Part shown: positions 1 to 11,092 of the stretch, one piece after another
Position numbering within the stretch: position 1 is the stretch's first letter
Layout: each line of letters opens with the position of its first letter
Assembly: GCA_003508835.1 (NCBI GenBank)
Contig: PUFA01000068.1
Coordinates: 3,286,001-3,350,000 of the forward strand
Direction: 5' to 3'
DNA from: Eonycteris spelaea
Lineage: Eukaryota; Chordata; Mammalia; Chiroptera; Pteropodidae
DNA length: 64,000 bases
Notes under the pieces: model-generated
Seen by the model: the letters and a program-made list of their open reading frames with translations, nothing else
The model's database searches: none
Told to the model about the DNA's origin: nothing
Made by a program: the position numbers and the translations under genes

Positions 1-125
1 CACTTGAGTCTCAGAGAAGTTAAATACACCAAGATAACCCAGCTATTGATTGGGAGCAGAGCCTGAAGCAGGAGACCTGGAGCTTTGCTCTGCAGTGCTC
101 TTGCCCTTATGGAAATACAGACTTT
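1..125 (-). repeat. MIR SINE fragment, reverse
   Basis: The wording 'gagtctcagagaagttaaata...acccagctattgattgggagcagagcc' follows the reverse complement of the MIR core (gaggctcagagaggttaag...cacagctagtaagtggcagagcc). It is truncated by the window edge. Confidence 0.65.
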
Positions 126-306
126 CATTTAAATTTTTATATTCTTTTTCTAAGAATAAATAGTACAAATGAAAGTATAAAAAGCATACTATTTATCATT
201 AGAAGAAAAAAACATTGTTGAAAGTCATTGTTTTTTAATGAAAATATATACAGAAGGGGAAATTGAAAATCACTGATGTCAGCCATTAGGCAACATTAGT
301 CTAGAA

Positions 307-500
307 TAAGGGTCAGCAAACTTAAAAGGTCGGATTGTAAATATTTTTGGCTTGTGAGCCAAACAATCTCTGTTGCAGCCACTCAGCTTTGACAATGTAG
401 CATAAAAGTAGTCATAGAAAATATATAAACATATGAGTTTGGCTGTGTTCCAAAATTTTATTTACAAAGACAAGCAGCTGTAGTTTGCCAATGCCTGTCA
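307..500. mobile_element. hAT-type non-autonomous DNA transposon (MER58/MER33-like)
   Basis: It starts GGGTCAGCAAACTT and ends GTTTGCCAATGCCTG, near-inverted termini typical of short hAT-Charlie elements. The interior keeps recognisable family phrases such as 'ttggctgtgttccaaaattttatttacaaa'. The family name is from memory. Confidence 0.7.
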
Positions 501-637
501 TAGAAGAGGCTTTTTAGTAAGAAGCCTTTCAAGCCAAGTTAAGTGTTTCTGAGAAGTAAGGTTGTATACTAAAAATTCCAGCAGTTTCTTGCTCAGGGTA
601 AGAGCATGAAAGGACTACACAAGGTGTGCCATTCCCA

Positions 638-794
638 CAGTTGCACTGTCTAATTAGCCACTGACCACATAATGTCATTTAAACTTCAATTAAAATTAAA
701 TGTTAAATAAAATTTTACTTCCTCTTTTATATTAGCCACCTTTTCATTGCCCAGTGGCACATGTGAGTAGTGGCTACCATATTATACAGTGCAG
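638..794. mobile_element. Short hAT-type DNA transposon remnant
   Basis: It opens with a CAGTTGCACTGTCTAATTAG-like end and closes with TATACAGTGCAG. Between them are paired 'tagccactgaccacat' and 'gcacatgtgagtagtggctacc' segments, the mirrored layout of the old hAT elements whose ends read CAGTGCTGTCCAATAG. It is decayed and the family is not certain. Confidence 0.55.
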
Positions 795-849
795 ACTTAT
801 AAAACATTTCTGTTATTAGACAGTTCTCTTGGCTAGTGTTGCTCTAGAA

Positions 850-1041
850 CAGTGGTCAGCAAACTCTTTGCATAAAGAGCCGAATAATAAATATTTCAGT
901 CAGTACAGGACACACAAAATATTTATTGTATATTCTTTCCTTTTGTTTCCTTTCCTGTCCTTGCTTTTTTTTAATAACAACCCTTTAAAAATGTAAAAAC
1001 CATGTAACAGTAGGCTGCAGCCTGTAGTTTGCCAACCCCTG
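850..1041. mobile_element. hAT-type non-autonomous DNA transposon (MER58/MER33-like)
   Basis: It begins AGTGGTCAGCAAACTCTTTG and ends GTAGTTTGCCAACCCCTG, the inverted ends of the GGTCGGCAAACT hAT group. A T-rich stretch lies in the middle. It is the third hAT copy within about 750 bases. Confidence 0.65.
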
Positions 1042-1571
1042 CTCTGTAGGATCATGAATGACCCAGAAAAATTAGAGAATAGCTATGTAGATATCCTCCA
1101 GGCCTTTTATAGGAGGACATTGATCTGATTACGTGATGTTCAGTGTACGTGGTAGCTTGTTCTCATTAAAGGTAAAAGAACACTGAATTTTAAGTCATGG
1201 GGAATGGGTTGTGGTCTCAGCTATGCCATGTCTGTGACCTTGTGTAGGCTGCTTCCTCATATGTAAAAGAAAATTAGAAAACAGGGTAGTATTAACTAAA
1301 AAGCCAACTTTATCATACATACATATTTTTCATCTAAAGAGATGCAGTGTTGGTGGTTTTTATAAATTCGTTGTGAATATATTTTAAATATAGTAGTATA
1401 ACGAAGCCTTCAGTGTCTTTTTTTAGTAAGTTGTAATTTGAAGAACACCAAGTGCTTGGACTCCCTTGGTTTTTTGTTTGTTTTTAATTACTCCATTCCA
1501 CTTTTAACTGTTCCTCCTCATTTTTCTCTTTTTTTTCTGTGCTTTCTTTTCCTCCTTGTATACTTTGTCAG

Positions 1572-1652
1572 ATTCTTTTTGTGGTACTCAAGCTTATCGT
1601 AATACTACCTTTATGTGCCATGACCCTTCTACTGTAGCTGGTTTATTTGGAG
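1572..1652 (+). CDS. PICALM: PICALM candidate cassette exon, 81 nt (27 codons)
   Basis: A stretch flanked by a very strong pyrimidine tract with acceptor TTTGTCAG and by a donor GGAG|GTAGGT. It is 81 nt, enters in phase 1 and leaves in phase 1, exactly the phase needed to sit before the constitutive exon at 5811. Read in that phase it has no stop: it starts DSFCGTQAYRN and ends STVAGLFG, and the next exon completes a glycine. The peptide is rich in polar and small residues and adds two cysteines to the disordered clathrin/AP-2-binding region. It is absent from the commonest human PICALM protein as I remember it, so it is probably alternative. A decoy exon remains possible because nothing in the peptide matches a motif I know. 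Confidence 0.6.
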
Positions 1653-2334
1653 GTAGGTAATGGTATCTAAAATTTATGAATTTATGCAAGAGGGACTTCT
1701 TTTTGTTATTTTATTTTTAATCGTTTTAAAAATATAAGAAAAATACATATTTGCTTTTTTAAAAAGCATCATTTTTTTGCCTAATTTTATTTTCTTTGAT
1801 TAAACACATTGTTTTATAAATGGATGCCTGCCATCTTCCAATTACTTTAATATATACTCATAACTTTCAAATTCTCAGAAAAGTTTATAACATTTTACTA
1901 TTATAATTTTATGGAATTTAAAGCCCTTGGTATAGGTGTTATTGATATAACAGTAGATAATTTTAACTTAAGCAGCATTGCGCACAGGTGTTCGGGAGAT
2001 TCTACTGGGGGAAAAACAAAACAAAACAAAACATGCTTTTCCAGCACTATGCAAAGGCCATAGAAATGGGAAATAGTTTCCAGGGAGGCATGGCCTATTT
2101 GATATTCATCGTATGTCTTTCCAGATATGTTCTAGGCCTGTGCACTAGCAATAAAACTTCAAATCCAGCTGATTTTTGTGTGTGTGTGTGTGCATAAAAG
2201 TTGATTGCCGTAGTTAAGCTGACATTAAAAATTGGTTTGACACAAAGAATTGAGGTTCTTGACTGGTGATAAGAAGTGGACATTGTTAAAAGTATTTAAA
2301 ATTGGAATTTATGAGAGCATTTGATGGAAAGATT

Positions 2335-2560
2335 ATGTTTGGAATACAGCGAACTTGGGTTTGAATTCCAGTTCTACTCCCTAACCTGTATGACTTTAAG
2401 CAAGGATTTAACCTTTTTCTAAGCCTATAAAAACTGAGGTAATAATGTCTAGAAGGATTGCCATGAAATTTACATATATAACTATAATATTTAGCACTAT
2501 CCTTGGGACATAGAATTATCATTAAAACTGCTATTAAAAACCATTTGTAAATGTAGAACA
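2335..2560 (+). repeat. MIR SINE
   Basis: It follows the MIR consensus in order: 'gggtttgaattccagttctactccctaacc', 'tgactttaagcaaggatttaacc', then 'aaaactgaggtaataatgtc' and a tail ending 'agaattatcattaaaactg'. The copy is decayed but nearly complete. Confidence 0.75.
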
Positions 2561-2829
2561 TTTCATACTTGGGATGTACTTCTTACCTAAATTATTATTT
2601 TATCAGGTACAATCTTGTACACTTTTTTTTGTATTGCTTTTATAAAATTTCCAAGGGTTGTACACTTTTTTAACCAGCATTTCCTGTGAAAAGCTCAAGA
2701 AGTTTATAAAACTTGAATAGTCCTGATTAATAGATATAATTAATTACTATAGCTATGATAATAAAAATTTATTTTTCTTACTGGTTTATATAAGATGAGA
2801 TACTTATATAAACTGAAAACCTCTGATAG

Positions 2830-3035
2830 ATTCAAGAGTAAAACAAATTGGGATTTAAGTCTTGGTTCTACCACTTACTAAATCATTGACCTTAGGTAAG
2901 TTGTTTAATCTCTTAGTTTCCTCATCTGTAAAATGAAAATAATAATAACTATCTCATAGGGTTGTTGTGAGGTTTAAGTAATACCTTCCCTGTTTATATT
3001 GCCTTTGCATAGTGTTTAATAGTAATAAATAGTAG
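2830..3035 (+). repeat. MIR SINE
   Basis: It contains the diagnostic MIR phrases 'ggttctaccacttacta', 'gaccttaggtaagttg', 'cctcatctgtaaaatg' and 'tctcatagggttgttgtgagg'. It is well preserved for its age. Confidence 0.85.
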
Positions 3036-5810
3036 CAGTTATCATAAAAAAAAAATACGAGGTCTTATTTATTATGGAACTACCACCAAAATCCATTAAC
3101 AACCCAGCCAATTTTTCTTGAAGGTGTTAGGAATGTCTTTCTATCCCCAAAGCTTGTTCATTTTGTATCTTTCAGTTGATTTATTATTGTCCTCTTGAGA
3201 TTTGCCCTGCAGGGTAGTGGTTTCTAAATGTTTGTCTATAAATCAGTGCTGGTCAGTGACAGAATTTTCACTGGGCCTTGGTGAAATGAAAGAGTAGGCA
3301 GGTCAATGTAGTGATTATTTCAGTAAGTTAACCTTAACTTGAAGAGCCTGTTCATCTTTATTTTTTGGTCCTAAGGTTTTCTTTTGAAATGGTGATAATA
3401 GTTTTGTACCTTCGTTTTAAGTGACTTTTAAAAATTAAAGTTTGACAGTCCTTCATAGTCTCCGAAAAAGTGACCCAGGGACAAAAGGCCATTAAGTTGA
3501 TAATGTGCATTGAAATGATAATGCAGAACTCTTACCTTGAAGGTGTGTGTGTTACCCGCACTTAACTAATTACTTAAAAAATTGTTACTTTGAAAATATG
3601 CTGCTTGCTTCTCTGGTAGCCAATCAGCTATTAAAGTTAATTAAAAATTTCCCCATTTTCTGTATCTGTGTAGAGGCTTTTAAAATTTGAGATAACTAGC
3701 TTTGGATTACTTTATATATTTTCAAACCTTTTATACTTTTAAGAAATAATATTGTAATTTTACAGATTGGTCCCCCTAGGAACCTCAGAAGATGTCTTCT
3801 CTTTTTACAGAAAGTAATAGTGGTGTTTTTGGATTTCTATAAAAGATAGGCTTATCTCTCATAGCAATCAAATTCTAGAAAGCTGGGACAAAATAACAGA
3901 AAATAGGAATTTGATATACTGTCTTAGTTATAAAATATTGTTCCATGTATTTTCTAAAGCTTAGTGATATCAGCCAAGATATTGTTTCCAGAAGGATTTA
4001 AAGAACAATGTGTATACTTCTTATACTGTAATGGTAGATGGACACATACTTAAGCATGATAAATTTTGTCTTTCTTAAGTATATACATTTGTTCTTTTTG
4101 TGAGGAGTTACAAGAAGAACTGGTAAACCCATGACATAATTATTAAACAGCTTTTTTACTTTAAAATGCTGTTAAATTGGTTAAGTCTGTATGATTCTAG
4201 AAACCTTTTGACAGATGGTCAGATTTATATACTAAATTATATTTTATTTTGATTTGTGCTTTCATTGTATAACCAGTGTCTTTGAGACGAGAATATATAA
4301 GGGTTTTCAGTACTTTAAGTACTTATGGAAATAAGGTGAAACTACGCTCTTAAAAAAAAATTGTGCCCTTCATTTAAAAATGCTACTTTAAAGTAGTGTT
4401 ATTGATCTATACTAGTTTATGTCAGTCATTGTTAGTAAGTCATTGCTTTCTGGCCTCTCTATCTTTGAGGATCTTTTTGGAATTCTCACCAAATTTTGTC
4501 CTTTTTATTTTTAGTTTTTTTTTAAGATCAGTCTTTTTAGTACAACATTGTTGTACTTCATTGTATTTTGGTGGTGTATATTAAGAATTCAAAGCGAGAT
4601 TCTAACAGACTGAGAGTCCTTTACCAGAAAGTTGAGAGAGAGAGAGAGAACCTGTGTTTAAGATTTAAAAGTTTAACTTCTCCCTAATGATATAGTTGCT
4701 AACCTTCTAATATCAGATTTTCTTTCTTTTCTTTTTTTACATTCCAAGTTAGTAGGATTTAGAGATGAAGAGAATTTAGGAACCATTTATTATATTATAG
4801 CCTTCAACAAAGTGAAAGAATTTCTTCGTTGTGATCTTTGCTAAATTGTTCTCTACTTGGATGTATACTCAGTAATCTGAAAGGAGCCCAAGTCATGTGA
4901 CAGCCCTGAAATTTTTAGATGATTTTAATTTTTTTCAGCCCTAGAAATTCAGACCTCACATTACAAAAATCCAACCTCACAATTGAAAATACTACATTTG
5001 TTATCTCAAGCCTAATGTGGTTTCAGAGACATGAGCTAGATGTCTGTTGGCTTAATACTAGCATTGGTGTTACACGGACAGGAAAGAATAAGGTATCTTA
5101 TTTAGGTTCTGGAATTTTAGACTAGAGTTAGGTAAATTACCATGTTTGATTGTATAGTTGTCAACCCCACTGTTGGAAGTAGTTAAATTGAAGTTAGAGG
5201 GTGGTTGGAAGTTAAAAATGGTATTTTATCTTTGTTATTCAAAAAGCGCCTTGACAAAAGAAGGAAATAAGGATTAGTGGATTGTAGCTTTCAGAATCCT
5301 GTCCTTCTAATGAACTTAACCATATAGCTTTTGATTAACCATTGAAGAAGGAAGGAGAGAGAAAATGGACGGGCGAGTAGGTAGAAGGAGAAAGACTTAG
5401 GATACTAAGTAGACTCATATTTTTAAAGCACCATAGACTTATTTCAATCCCAAATGATTCCCTTACATTGTGTATATTTTAGATGTGTTCAGTTTTTAAA
5501 GATCATCAACATGCAACATTAAGATAAAATTAAAAAAGCAATTTTTTGTTCCTGTATCAAAACATACGAGTAGGTTAACTTAAATTGCTATTTTGTTAGT
5601 TTTCTTTGTCAGTGGGATGATTTTGTTGTGGAAGATGTAATCACCACAAAAAATTTGTGGTAGTGTAGGAAACATTTTACTTGAAGGGTTGGCTTTGTTT
5701 TGTTGTAGGAATTTATTTATTGCTTTTTCCATTCTATTATCATTATTAATGAGTTATAAATGTAAACTTATTAAAGATTTGAGCTTTTTTTCCATTTTGG
5801 TTTTTCTTAG

Positions 5811-5918
5811 GATTCACTCCTTCTCCAGTTGCACAGTCACATCCTTCAGCTGGCCTTAATGTTGACTTTGAATCTGTGTTTGGAAATAAGTCTGCCAATG
5901 TTATTGTAGATTCTGGGG
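5811..5918 (+). CDS. PICALM: PICALM constitutive exon (GFTPSPVAQ...VIVDSG)
   Basis: A coding exon of 108 nt bounded by TTTTTCTTAG and GG|GTAAGA. The first two bases complete a glycine codon; the frame then reads FTPSPVAQSHPSAG, LNVDFESVFGNKSA, NVIVDSG, and the last base opens the next glycine codon. This is the PICALM segment around residues 470-505 of the 652-residue human form and lies in the long disordered tail after the ANTH domain, which binds clathrin and AP-2. The DFESVF stretch has an aromatic/acidic character typical of appendage-binding peptides. PICALM couples PIP2-rich membrane, cargo such as R-SNAREs, and the clathrin coat. A few residues differ from human (for example AQS for AQP). 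Confidence 0.96.
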
Positions 5919-7750
5919 GTAAGAAAAATTGTTTTGTTAACATTACTACAGTTTTCTAATTTAGATTCTGTGTAAGGAGAAATAATGCTCCTCTTAACAT
6001 GTATGTATAAACAGATTAAATTGGTGTAGCCAAAGAGTTGTCCCTGCTACCCCAACCACTAGATGAGAACTTCAAGGGACTATTAACTATTATGCTTCCT
6101 TAATGCCATTTCTGGCTTTAATATTGTTTCTCCCAGAGCCAAAGAAGGGGGTGGGGGGGAAGAGATTTTGTTTAGATTAGACTGCTAAGTTACTAGTGAG
6201 CTTTTTAGTTGAGCTTTTCTTTTTACCAAAAGAAAATTGGCTTTTTTTGAAAACTAGGAAAATAAAACCTGTGGTACCTTGACTTGGCGAGATAGTGTGT
6301 GTGTGTACACAGCTAGAATGTACTAAGTGTCAGAGCTTTGGTAGAGGGGCTTTGTATTATTTTCTGGATGATTCCTATAGTATGCTTGTTCATTTGTCTT
6401 AAAAGTACTTTATAAGTCTGTAGAGCCAGATTTCTACTTAAATGTTTCCATTTAATATCTTGTTAATGAGAAGTTTATAAAGATTAAGAGTTCCTATAAA
6501 ATTGACAATTCTCTTCTTACTATGGAATGGCCTTTGACTTTGGTTAGTAATTAAACTCAAGCCATTTAAAGAAATATATTGAAGTGTTCCTAATTTTATA
6601 ATATACAATTAGTTGTTAGCCAAAAGTAAGAAGCAAGCTAATAAAGAATATGTATAGACTAAGAATTTATTATTTTCTATGCACTAGAAGGTTTATAATT
6701 ATATTTTTTGATGCACTTGGCTTTTCCTTTTGAGTTTGTCTTGCTGGGGAAAAGGATAAAGGAAATAGAGACCAATCATTCATATTTTGTAAACTGCCAT
6801 TTTTGACGACTTTCTTTTTAAAATTCTCTGGTGTTCCTAGATCATTCTATTTAGTTCTTTAGTGCAGGGTTCCCCAAATCCTGGGCCATGGACTGGTACA
6901 GTACTGGCCAGTTAGGAACTGGCCTGCACAGCAGGAGGTGAGAGCTGGCGAGTGAGGGAACCTTCATCTGTATTTGCTGCCACTCCCAGCAAAAGCATCA
7001 CCTCAGCTCCACCTCAGATCATCAGGCATTAGATTATCAAAGGAGCACCAGTCCCTGGTGCCAAAAAGATTGGGAACTGCTGCTTTAGTGGGTCAGTTTT
7101 GATTCTTCTACCCTTTGTGGAGAACCTTAAGAATTTTATTTCATTTCCAAGCAAATGTCCTAGTTAACTAGTGGTGTCCATGCAGTTGGAGGGTAGTTAG
7201 CAATTTCTTATGTAAGTTTAGCTGGTTTTAGACAGAACAAAAGTGGTAATGAAATGGTTCCGTTTTACTTGTTTCTAATGTACTATTTTACATATACTTT
7301 ACATTCTCCATTTTGAAGAGTATAAAGAGATCTATAAAATATTTCTTGAGAAATTTTTTTCAAAGTTATAGTGATGTTTTTTTTTTTACTTGTATTGCTT
7401 TAGGTATAAATGAGTCAAAATTTTGTTGGATGAGGAGGAAAATTACATTTCATTCCCTTCTCTTACAACTTTGGAATAAGAATAGTTTACTTGAATTCTT
7501 AATTATTAATTATTTCCTTTAACCTTAATGTAATTTTGTCATAAACTAAGATAATTTCTGTCAAAGCAAATACAGCCGTCTCAATCAGTTCACTTTGAAA
7601 TAGTGAATATCTTCTTTTTCCATTTAAGAGCATGGTTAGTGCCCATTTTTTTTTTGGATAAACAAACAAGGTAAAAAGGCAGAAACCACCTTTAGCTGTA
7701 GCACCATAAAATTCCTTACAAATCCTATTTCGTCTGTTTGTAACTTTAAG
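5919..7750 (+). other. PICALM: PICALM intron
   Basis: A 1.8-kb AT-rich intron. The only clear inserted element is the MER1-like hAT copy at 6865-7082 with its target duplication. The rest appears to be unique intronic sequence. Confidence 0.85.
6857..7090. mobile_element. MER1-like hAT element with 8-bp target duplication
   Basis: The element runs 6865-7082. It starts CAGGGTTCCCCAAATCCTGG and ends CCCTGGTGCCAAAAAGATTG followed by GGAACTGCTG, near-inverted ends of the MER1 (hAT-Charlie) group. Both sides carry the identical 8-mer CTTTAGTG (6857-6864 and 7083-7090), the target-site size expected for hAT insertion. The interior keeps 'cacagcaggaggtgagagctggcgag'. It is shorter than the roughly 340-bp full form as I recall it, so it is internally deleted. 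Confidence 0.88.
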
Positions 7751-7882
7751 GCTTTGATGAACTAGGTGGACTTCTCAAACCAACAGTGGCCTCTCAGAAC
7801 CAGAGTCTTCCTGTCGCCAAACTCCCACCTAACAAGTTAGTATCCGACGACTTGGATTCATCCTTAGCCAACCTTGTGGGCA
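7751..7882 (+). CDS. PICALM: PICALM constitutive exon (FDELGGLLKP...SLANLVG)
   Basis: A 132-nt exon with acceptor ACTTTAAG and donor CA|GTAAGT. The join to the previous exon restores glycine. The frame then reads FDELGGLLKPTVASQNQSL, PVAKLPPNKLVSDDLDS, SLANLVG, and the last A begins an asparagine codon. This is about residues 506-549 of human PICALM. The acidic-leucine pieces (DELGGLL, DDLDSSLANLVG) belong to the clathrin-binding element class conserved between PICALM and AP180, where DLDSSLASLVGNLGI-type sequence binds the clathrin terminal domain. It acts at clathrin-coated pits and vesicles. Confidence 0.97.
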
Positions 7883-7974
7883 GTAAGTATTCTTTGAATT
7901 CTTTAATCTTTTTTAAAATAAACGTTTTAAAAAAGAGTCTGGTTTTTAACTGCTTTATTTTTCTCTTGTCCTAG

Positions 7975-8005
7975 ATCTTGGCATTGGAAATGGAACCACT
8001 AAAAA
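7975..8005 (+). CDS. PICALM: PICALM 31-nt exon (NLGIGNGTTK)
   Basis: A very short exon between TTGTCCTAG and AA|GTGAGC. With the split codons on each side it encodes NLGIGNGTTK and the start of asparagine, directly continuing SLANLVG from the exon before. The SSLANLVGNLGIG block is the conserved clathrin-binding stretch shared with AP180, here split by only a 92-nt intron. Its length (31) is not a multiple of three, so skipping it would shift the frame. I take it to be constitutive. Confidence 0.97.
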
Positions 8006-8178
8006 GTGAGCATTTTATTTGTATTCTTTCCCGACACTTATAGGTTCATTTGGCTTGCATCTCAAAAGTATTTGTACAGCTGTCATCTGCATCTTTAATG
8101 CTATGTTCAATCTAAATATATACTAAAGAAACTTCATAATTACAGACATTTAATATTCTCACTTATGTTTATTTAAAG

Positions 8179-8278
8179 TGATGTAAATTGGAGTCAGCCA
8201 GGTGAAAAGAAGCTAACCGGAGGATCTAACTGGCAACCAAAGGTTGCACCAACAACTGCTTGGAATGCTGCAACAATG
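8179..8278 (+). CDS. PICALM: PICALM constitutive exon (DVNWSQPGEKKLTGG...NAATM)
   Basis: A 100-nt exon with acceptor TTTAAAG and donor ATG|GTAAGT. The first T completes asparagine. The rest reads DVNWSQPGEKKLTGGSNW, QPKVAPTTAWNAATM and ends on a codon boundary. The GEKKLTGGSNWQPK block is one of the best conserved tail segments in the PICALM/AP180 family. The phase-0 end allows either the NGMHFPQY microexon (11093) or the APPVMAYP exon (12494) to follow in frame. The acceptor's pyrimidine tract is weak. Confidence 0.97.
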
Positions 8279-8489
8279 GTAAGTCAGAAAAGCTCATGAT
8301 ATACTAACGTGAATAATTTAGGTAAATGTGTAACATCAAATGTTTTTAAAGTGATAGCTTAAATGAAAAGATTGTTATTGTTACTAAGTTTTAGCAATGT
8401 AAGTAATTTGTATTCCTTTAAAGGAGGCTTGGTTGACTGTATTTGCAGGTACATTTTAGTAGCTAACATTTCTTTAAAGGTTAGTTGTG

Positions 8490-8720
8490 TTATGCATTAT
8501 TCTAATAAATAATAATATGTGGTTTATTTTATATAATCCTCAAATTAGCCTTAAGTTGTAGTAACTATTATTGTCCCCATTTTACAGGTGAGGAAATGGA
8601 GACATAAAGTTGTTAAGTAATATGTCCAGGATCACAGAGTTCTTAAGTAATTGGGTGGGTTTTTAGAACCCAGGTAGCCTAACCTCAGAGCATATGCTCT
8701 TTGTCACTGCTCTCTACAGT
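8490..8720 (-). repeat. MIR SINE, reverse
   Basis: The reverse MIR wording is clear: 'attattgtccccattttacaggtgaggaaatggag', 'ggatcacagagttcttaag', 'agaacccaggtagcctaacctcagagc'. Confidence 0.8.
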
Positions 8721-8999
8721 TGGTCTCAAATTTATTATTTATTTATCTAGAATATAATGCCTTTAATTTTTGTATTGTCATATAATTTTTATAGTTGATT
8801 CTCCTTATTTGCTGTACTTAATGTCCTTAAAGTCACTGGAGCACTGAACTATTGCTAGGTTCACACAGACATACCTATTTCTCCCAACAATGGTTCAGTG
8901 TTTACTAATTCATTGTTAGTGCAGCAAACAACTAACTACTCCAGGTAGAGAATCAACCATGTGTGGGTATAAACACAATTTATATATAAACACGTAAGA

Positions 9000-9235
9000 T
9001 GTATAAATATTTTACATTGATAGTAATCTTAAATCCTTAAAAAAAAAATCCAGTAGATTATATATTTTTTTATTTTACAAAAGAGAAAATGAGGTTCAGT
9101 AGTATTAAGTGAGTTATCTGAAGCCACCCAGTAACTGGTGCCAGAGTGGAGATTCTAGCTCTATCCAGCTTGTCCCGGAGCCATGCTTCTTGCTTTTTAC
9201 TACTGTGCTGTTCTCTACCTTCTCCATCCTCTGAT
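9000..9235 (-). repeat. MIR SINE, reverse
   Basis: It reads 'attttacaaaagagaaaatgaggttcagtagtattaag...ccacccagtaactggtgccagagtggagattctagctc', the reverse MIR core. It appears to sit against, or inside, a DNA transposon remnant. Confidence 0.65.
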
Positions 9236-9239
9236 AACC

Positions 9240-9450
9240 TTTCTATCAGAGCTGAAACAAGGAAGAGCCTTACCTTATTCGACCTCAGCTGGGAACAAAT
9301 TCATAGGGAGGCAAATTGTTCATCACTCTATGCATGATTTTTGTGAATGACCTCAAAGCCTTACAAGCATGATTTTCAGATTACAAATAAAGTTTAGGGA
9401 GTAGGTGAATTTGCAAATACAGAATCCATGAATAATGAGGATTAAGTATA
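9240..9450. mobile_element. Tc/mariner-type DNA transposon remnant
   Basis: Read in reverse, the phrases 'cttaatcctcattattcatggattctgtatttgcaaattcacctact' and 'ttcccagctgaggtcgaataaggtaaggctcttccttgtttcagctct' match an ancient Tigger/mariner-group repeat I recognise but cannot name with certainty. A partner end may lie at about 8794 ('ttgattctccttatttgc'). Confidence 0.5.
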
Positions 9451-9949
9451 TATACTAATTAAATAGTTAGCATTTAATACCAAAGAAGTTCTATTAATGT
9501 TTTTAACTATGTAAGGTATAATTATCCCAGAGTAGTTTTATGGCTGTACTCCTGTCCTTGGTCAGCTGCTGTTTTACCATCCCAATAAATCATCCTGGGT
9601 CAGAGAAAACCAGTTTCTTCTTGTGGAAAAATTCCAAACATGCTTTATTGTAACTGTGCTAATAGCAGCATTTTGATTATACAAGCCATACGTTGTAGCC
9701 TTCCTATTGTTATGTTATTAGAGACCTCCCAATAGCTTTGTTATAGCCCCTTTCTTGTTATTAAATCCTTTCCAGAGCATTGCCCCATTTTTCTTAGGTT
9801 AATCATATGTTAAAATTAGTAAGGCTGAACTGAAAATAGTGTGCTAATAAAATTTTGTGAGACAGTATCTAGAATTTTGTTAGCTTCAGTCTTCATAAAT
9901 AGAAAATAATTTTGATGTAACTACATTTTTAAGGCAATAATTTTCCACT

Positions 9950-10200
9950 GTTAGGGGTCACTACTATCATTAGTAATAAAACCTTGCATTTACATAGTTT
10001 AGGTAACACACACACATGCATGTACCATCTTGAATCTGTATATAGTACACTCTTGAGGGAACTTAAGTAGGTATCATCCCAATCCTATGGATGAAGTTGT
10101 GTGATTTTTTTCCAAGTGCAAAACAACTAAAACAAATTTATATTGAAATCTGCCTCTTCTGACTCCGAATCCATTGTTTTTCCACATTGTAACACACCTC
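9950..10200 (-). repeat. Probable MIR fragment, reverse
   Basis: It has 'tcatcccaatcctatggatgaag' followed by 'tctgcctcttctgactccgaatccattg...ttccacattgtaacac', the order of a decayed reverse MIR. A short CA run lies at its left edge. Confidence 0.5.
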
Positions 10201-11092
10201 ACAGACTAGGAAATGGCAGTAGGTTAGGTTAGTGGATTTTAAAGCCTCTGGTGTGAATTATATATTGATAATATATGAGGAATGATATAAATCCAGATAC
10301 TGGTATGAAAGTACAATGAATATTTTCTTATTTTGTATTGAATTAGTATTAATCTGTATGAAATATTTGTAGATAGCACTTTACCTAATATTGGCTACTA
10401 GAATGTAATAGACATCTAATTATCTAGAATTTATATGTAAGTCGATAAGATAGCAATACTTATGGTGCTGTGTTATATATGGTAATGCATATCATCTCTT
10501 AAGGATTTTGTTAAAATATTTATGTGTATGTATTTCATAAAGTTTCTTTTTAATAACTAATAGTAAGGGCTGGTGATGTGATTCACAATTTAGGTAAACT
10601 GCTGCTTTTGACATTTCTTTACGTATCTAACCTTTTTATTAATCCTTAAACACTGTCAAGGTTTTAAAATATTTTTATTTAAAATAATTCATCAATATTT
10701 TATTAAAATACAAATGATATTATACTACAAATTCTTTTAATTGTGATTGCTTTTTTCCTGTGGTAGACATTATATGATGCAGCCTTGTTCATGGGATGCA
10801 CTGAGTTTTGTACTATTGAGACTACTGATGGATTTTATGTTTTAATGACACTTGTAATCAGTAAACTGTTATGTATGTAAAGGAATAATGCCAAAGACTA
10901 AGTTTTCCTTGTCAACCTTGATAGTGTTTTAGTATAGATGTTCTTCCATTAGATACTGGAAATAAAGGGATTTTAGGTAGTTAGTGAATGTACATGTGAA
11001 CTAAAATGCTCTCTGTGTATTTTCTGTTGTGTAAGTACTTGTTCTAATCCAGTGTTATTGCATTATGTAATTGTTCTCCCTGGGAAAAACAG

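Larger units (their letters stand above)
1..1571 (+). other. PICALM: PICALM intron (5' part outside window)
   Basis: Intronic sequence leading to the first recognisable PICALM exon in the window. It holds a reverse MIR fragment, three short hAT-type DNA transposon copies and a possible MIR. The last 80 bases before 1572 are strongly pyrimidine-rich, as expected of a 3' splice site. No other exon was recognised here. The upstream constitutive exon, which should end in phase 1, must lie to the left of the window. Confidence 0.8.
1653..5810 (+). other. PICALM: PICALM intron
   Basis: About 4.2 kb of AT-rich intron. It contains two forward MIR copies (2335-2560, 2830-3035), a short TG run (about 2177-2192) and a GA run (about 4633-4650). 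I saw no further exon-like segment. The pyrimidine tract before 5811 and the TTTTTCTTAG acceptor are clear. Confidence 0.8.
8279..11092 (+). other. PICALM: PICALM intron
   Basis: A 2.8-kb intron before the microexon. It holds reverse MIR fragments (about 8490-8720, 9000-9235 and 9950-10200) and a mariner/Tigger-like remnant (about 9240-9450). Its last part, just before the microexon, is free of recognisable repeats. Confidence 0.8.
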
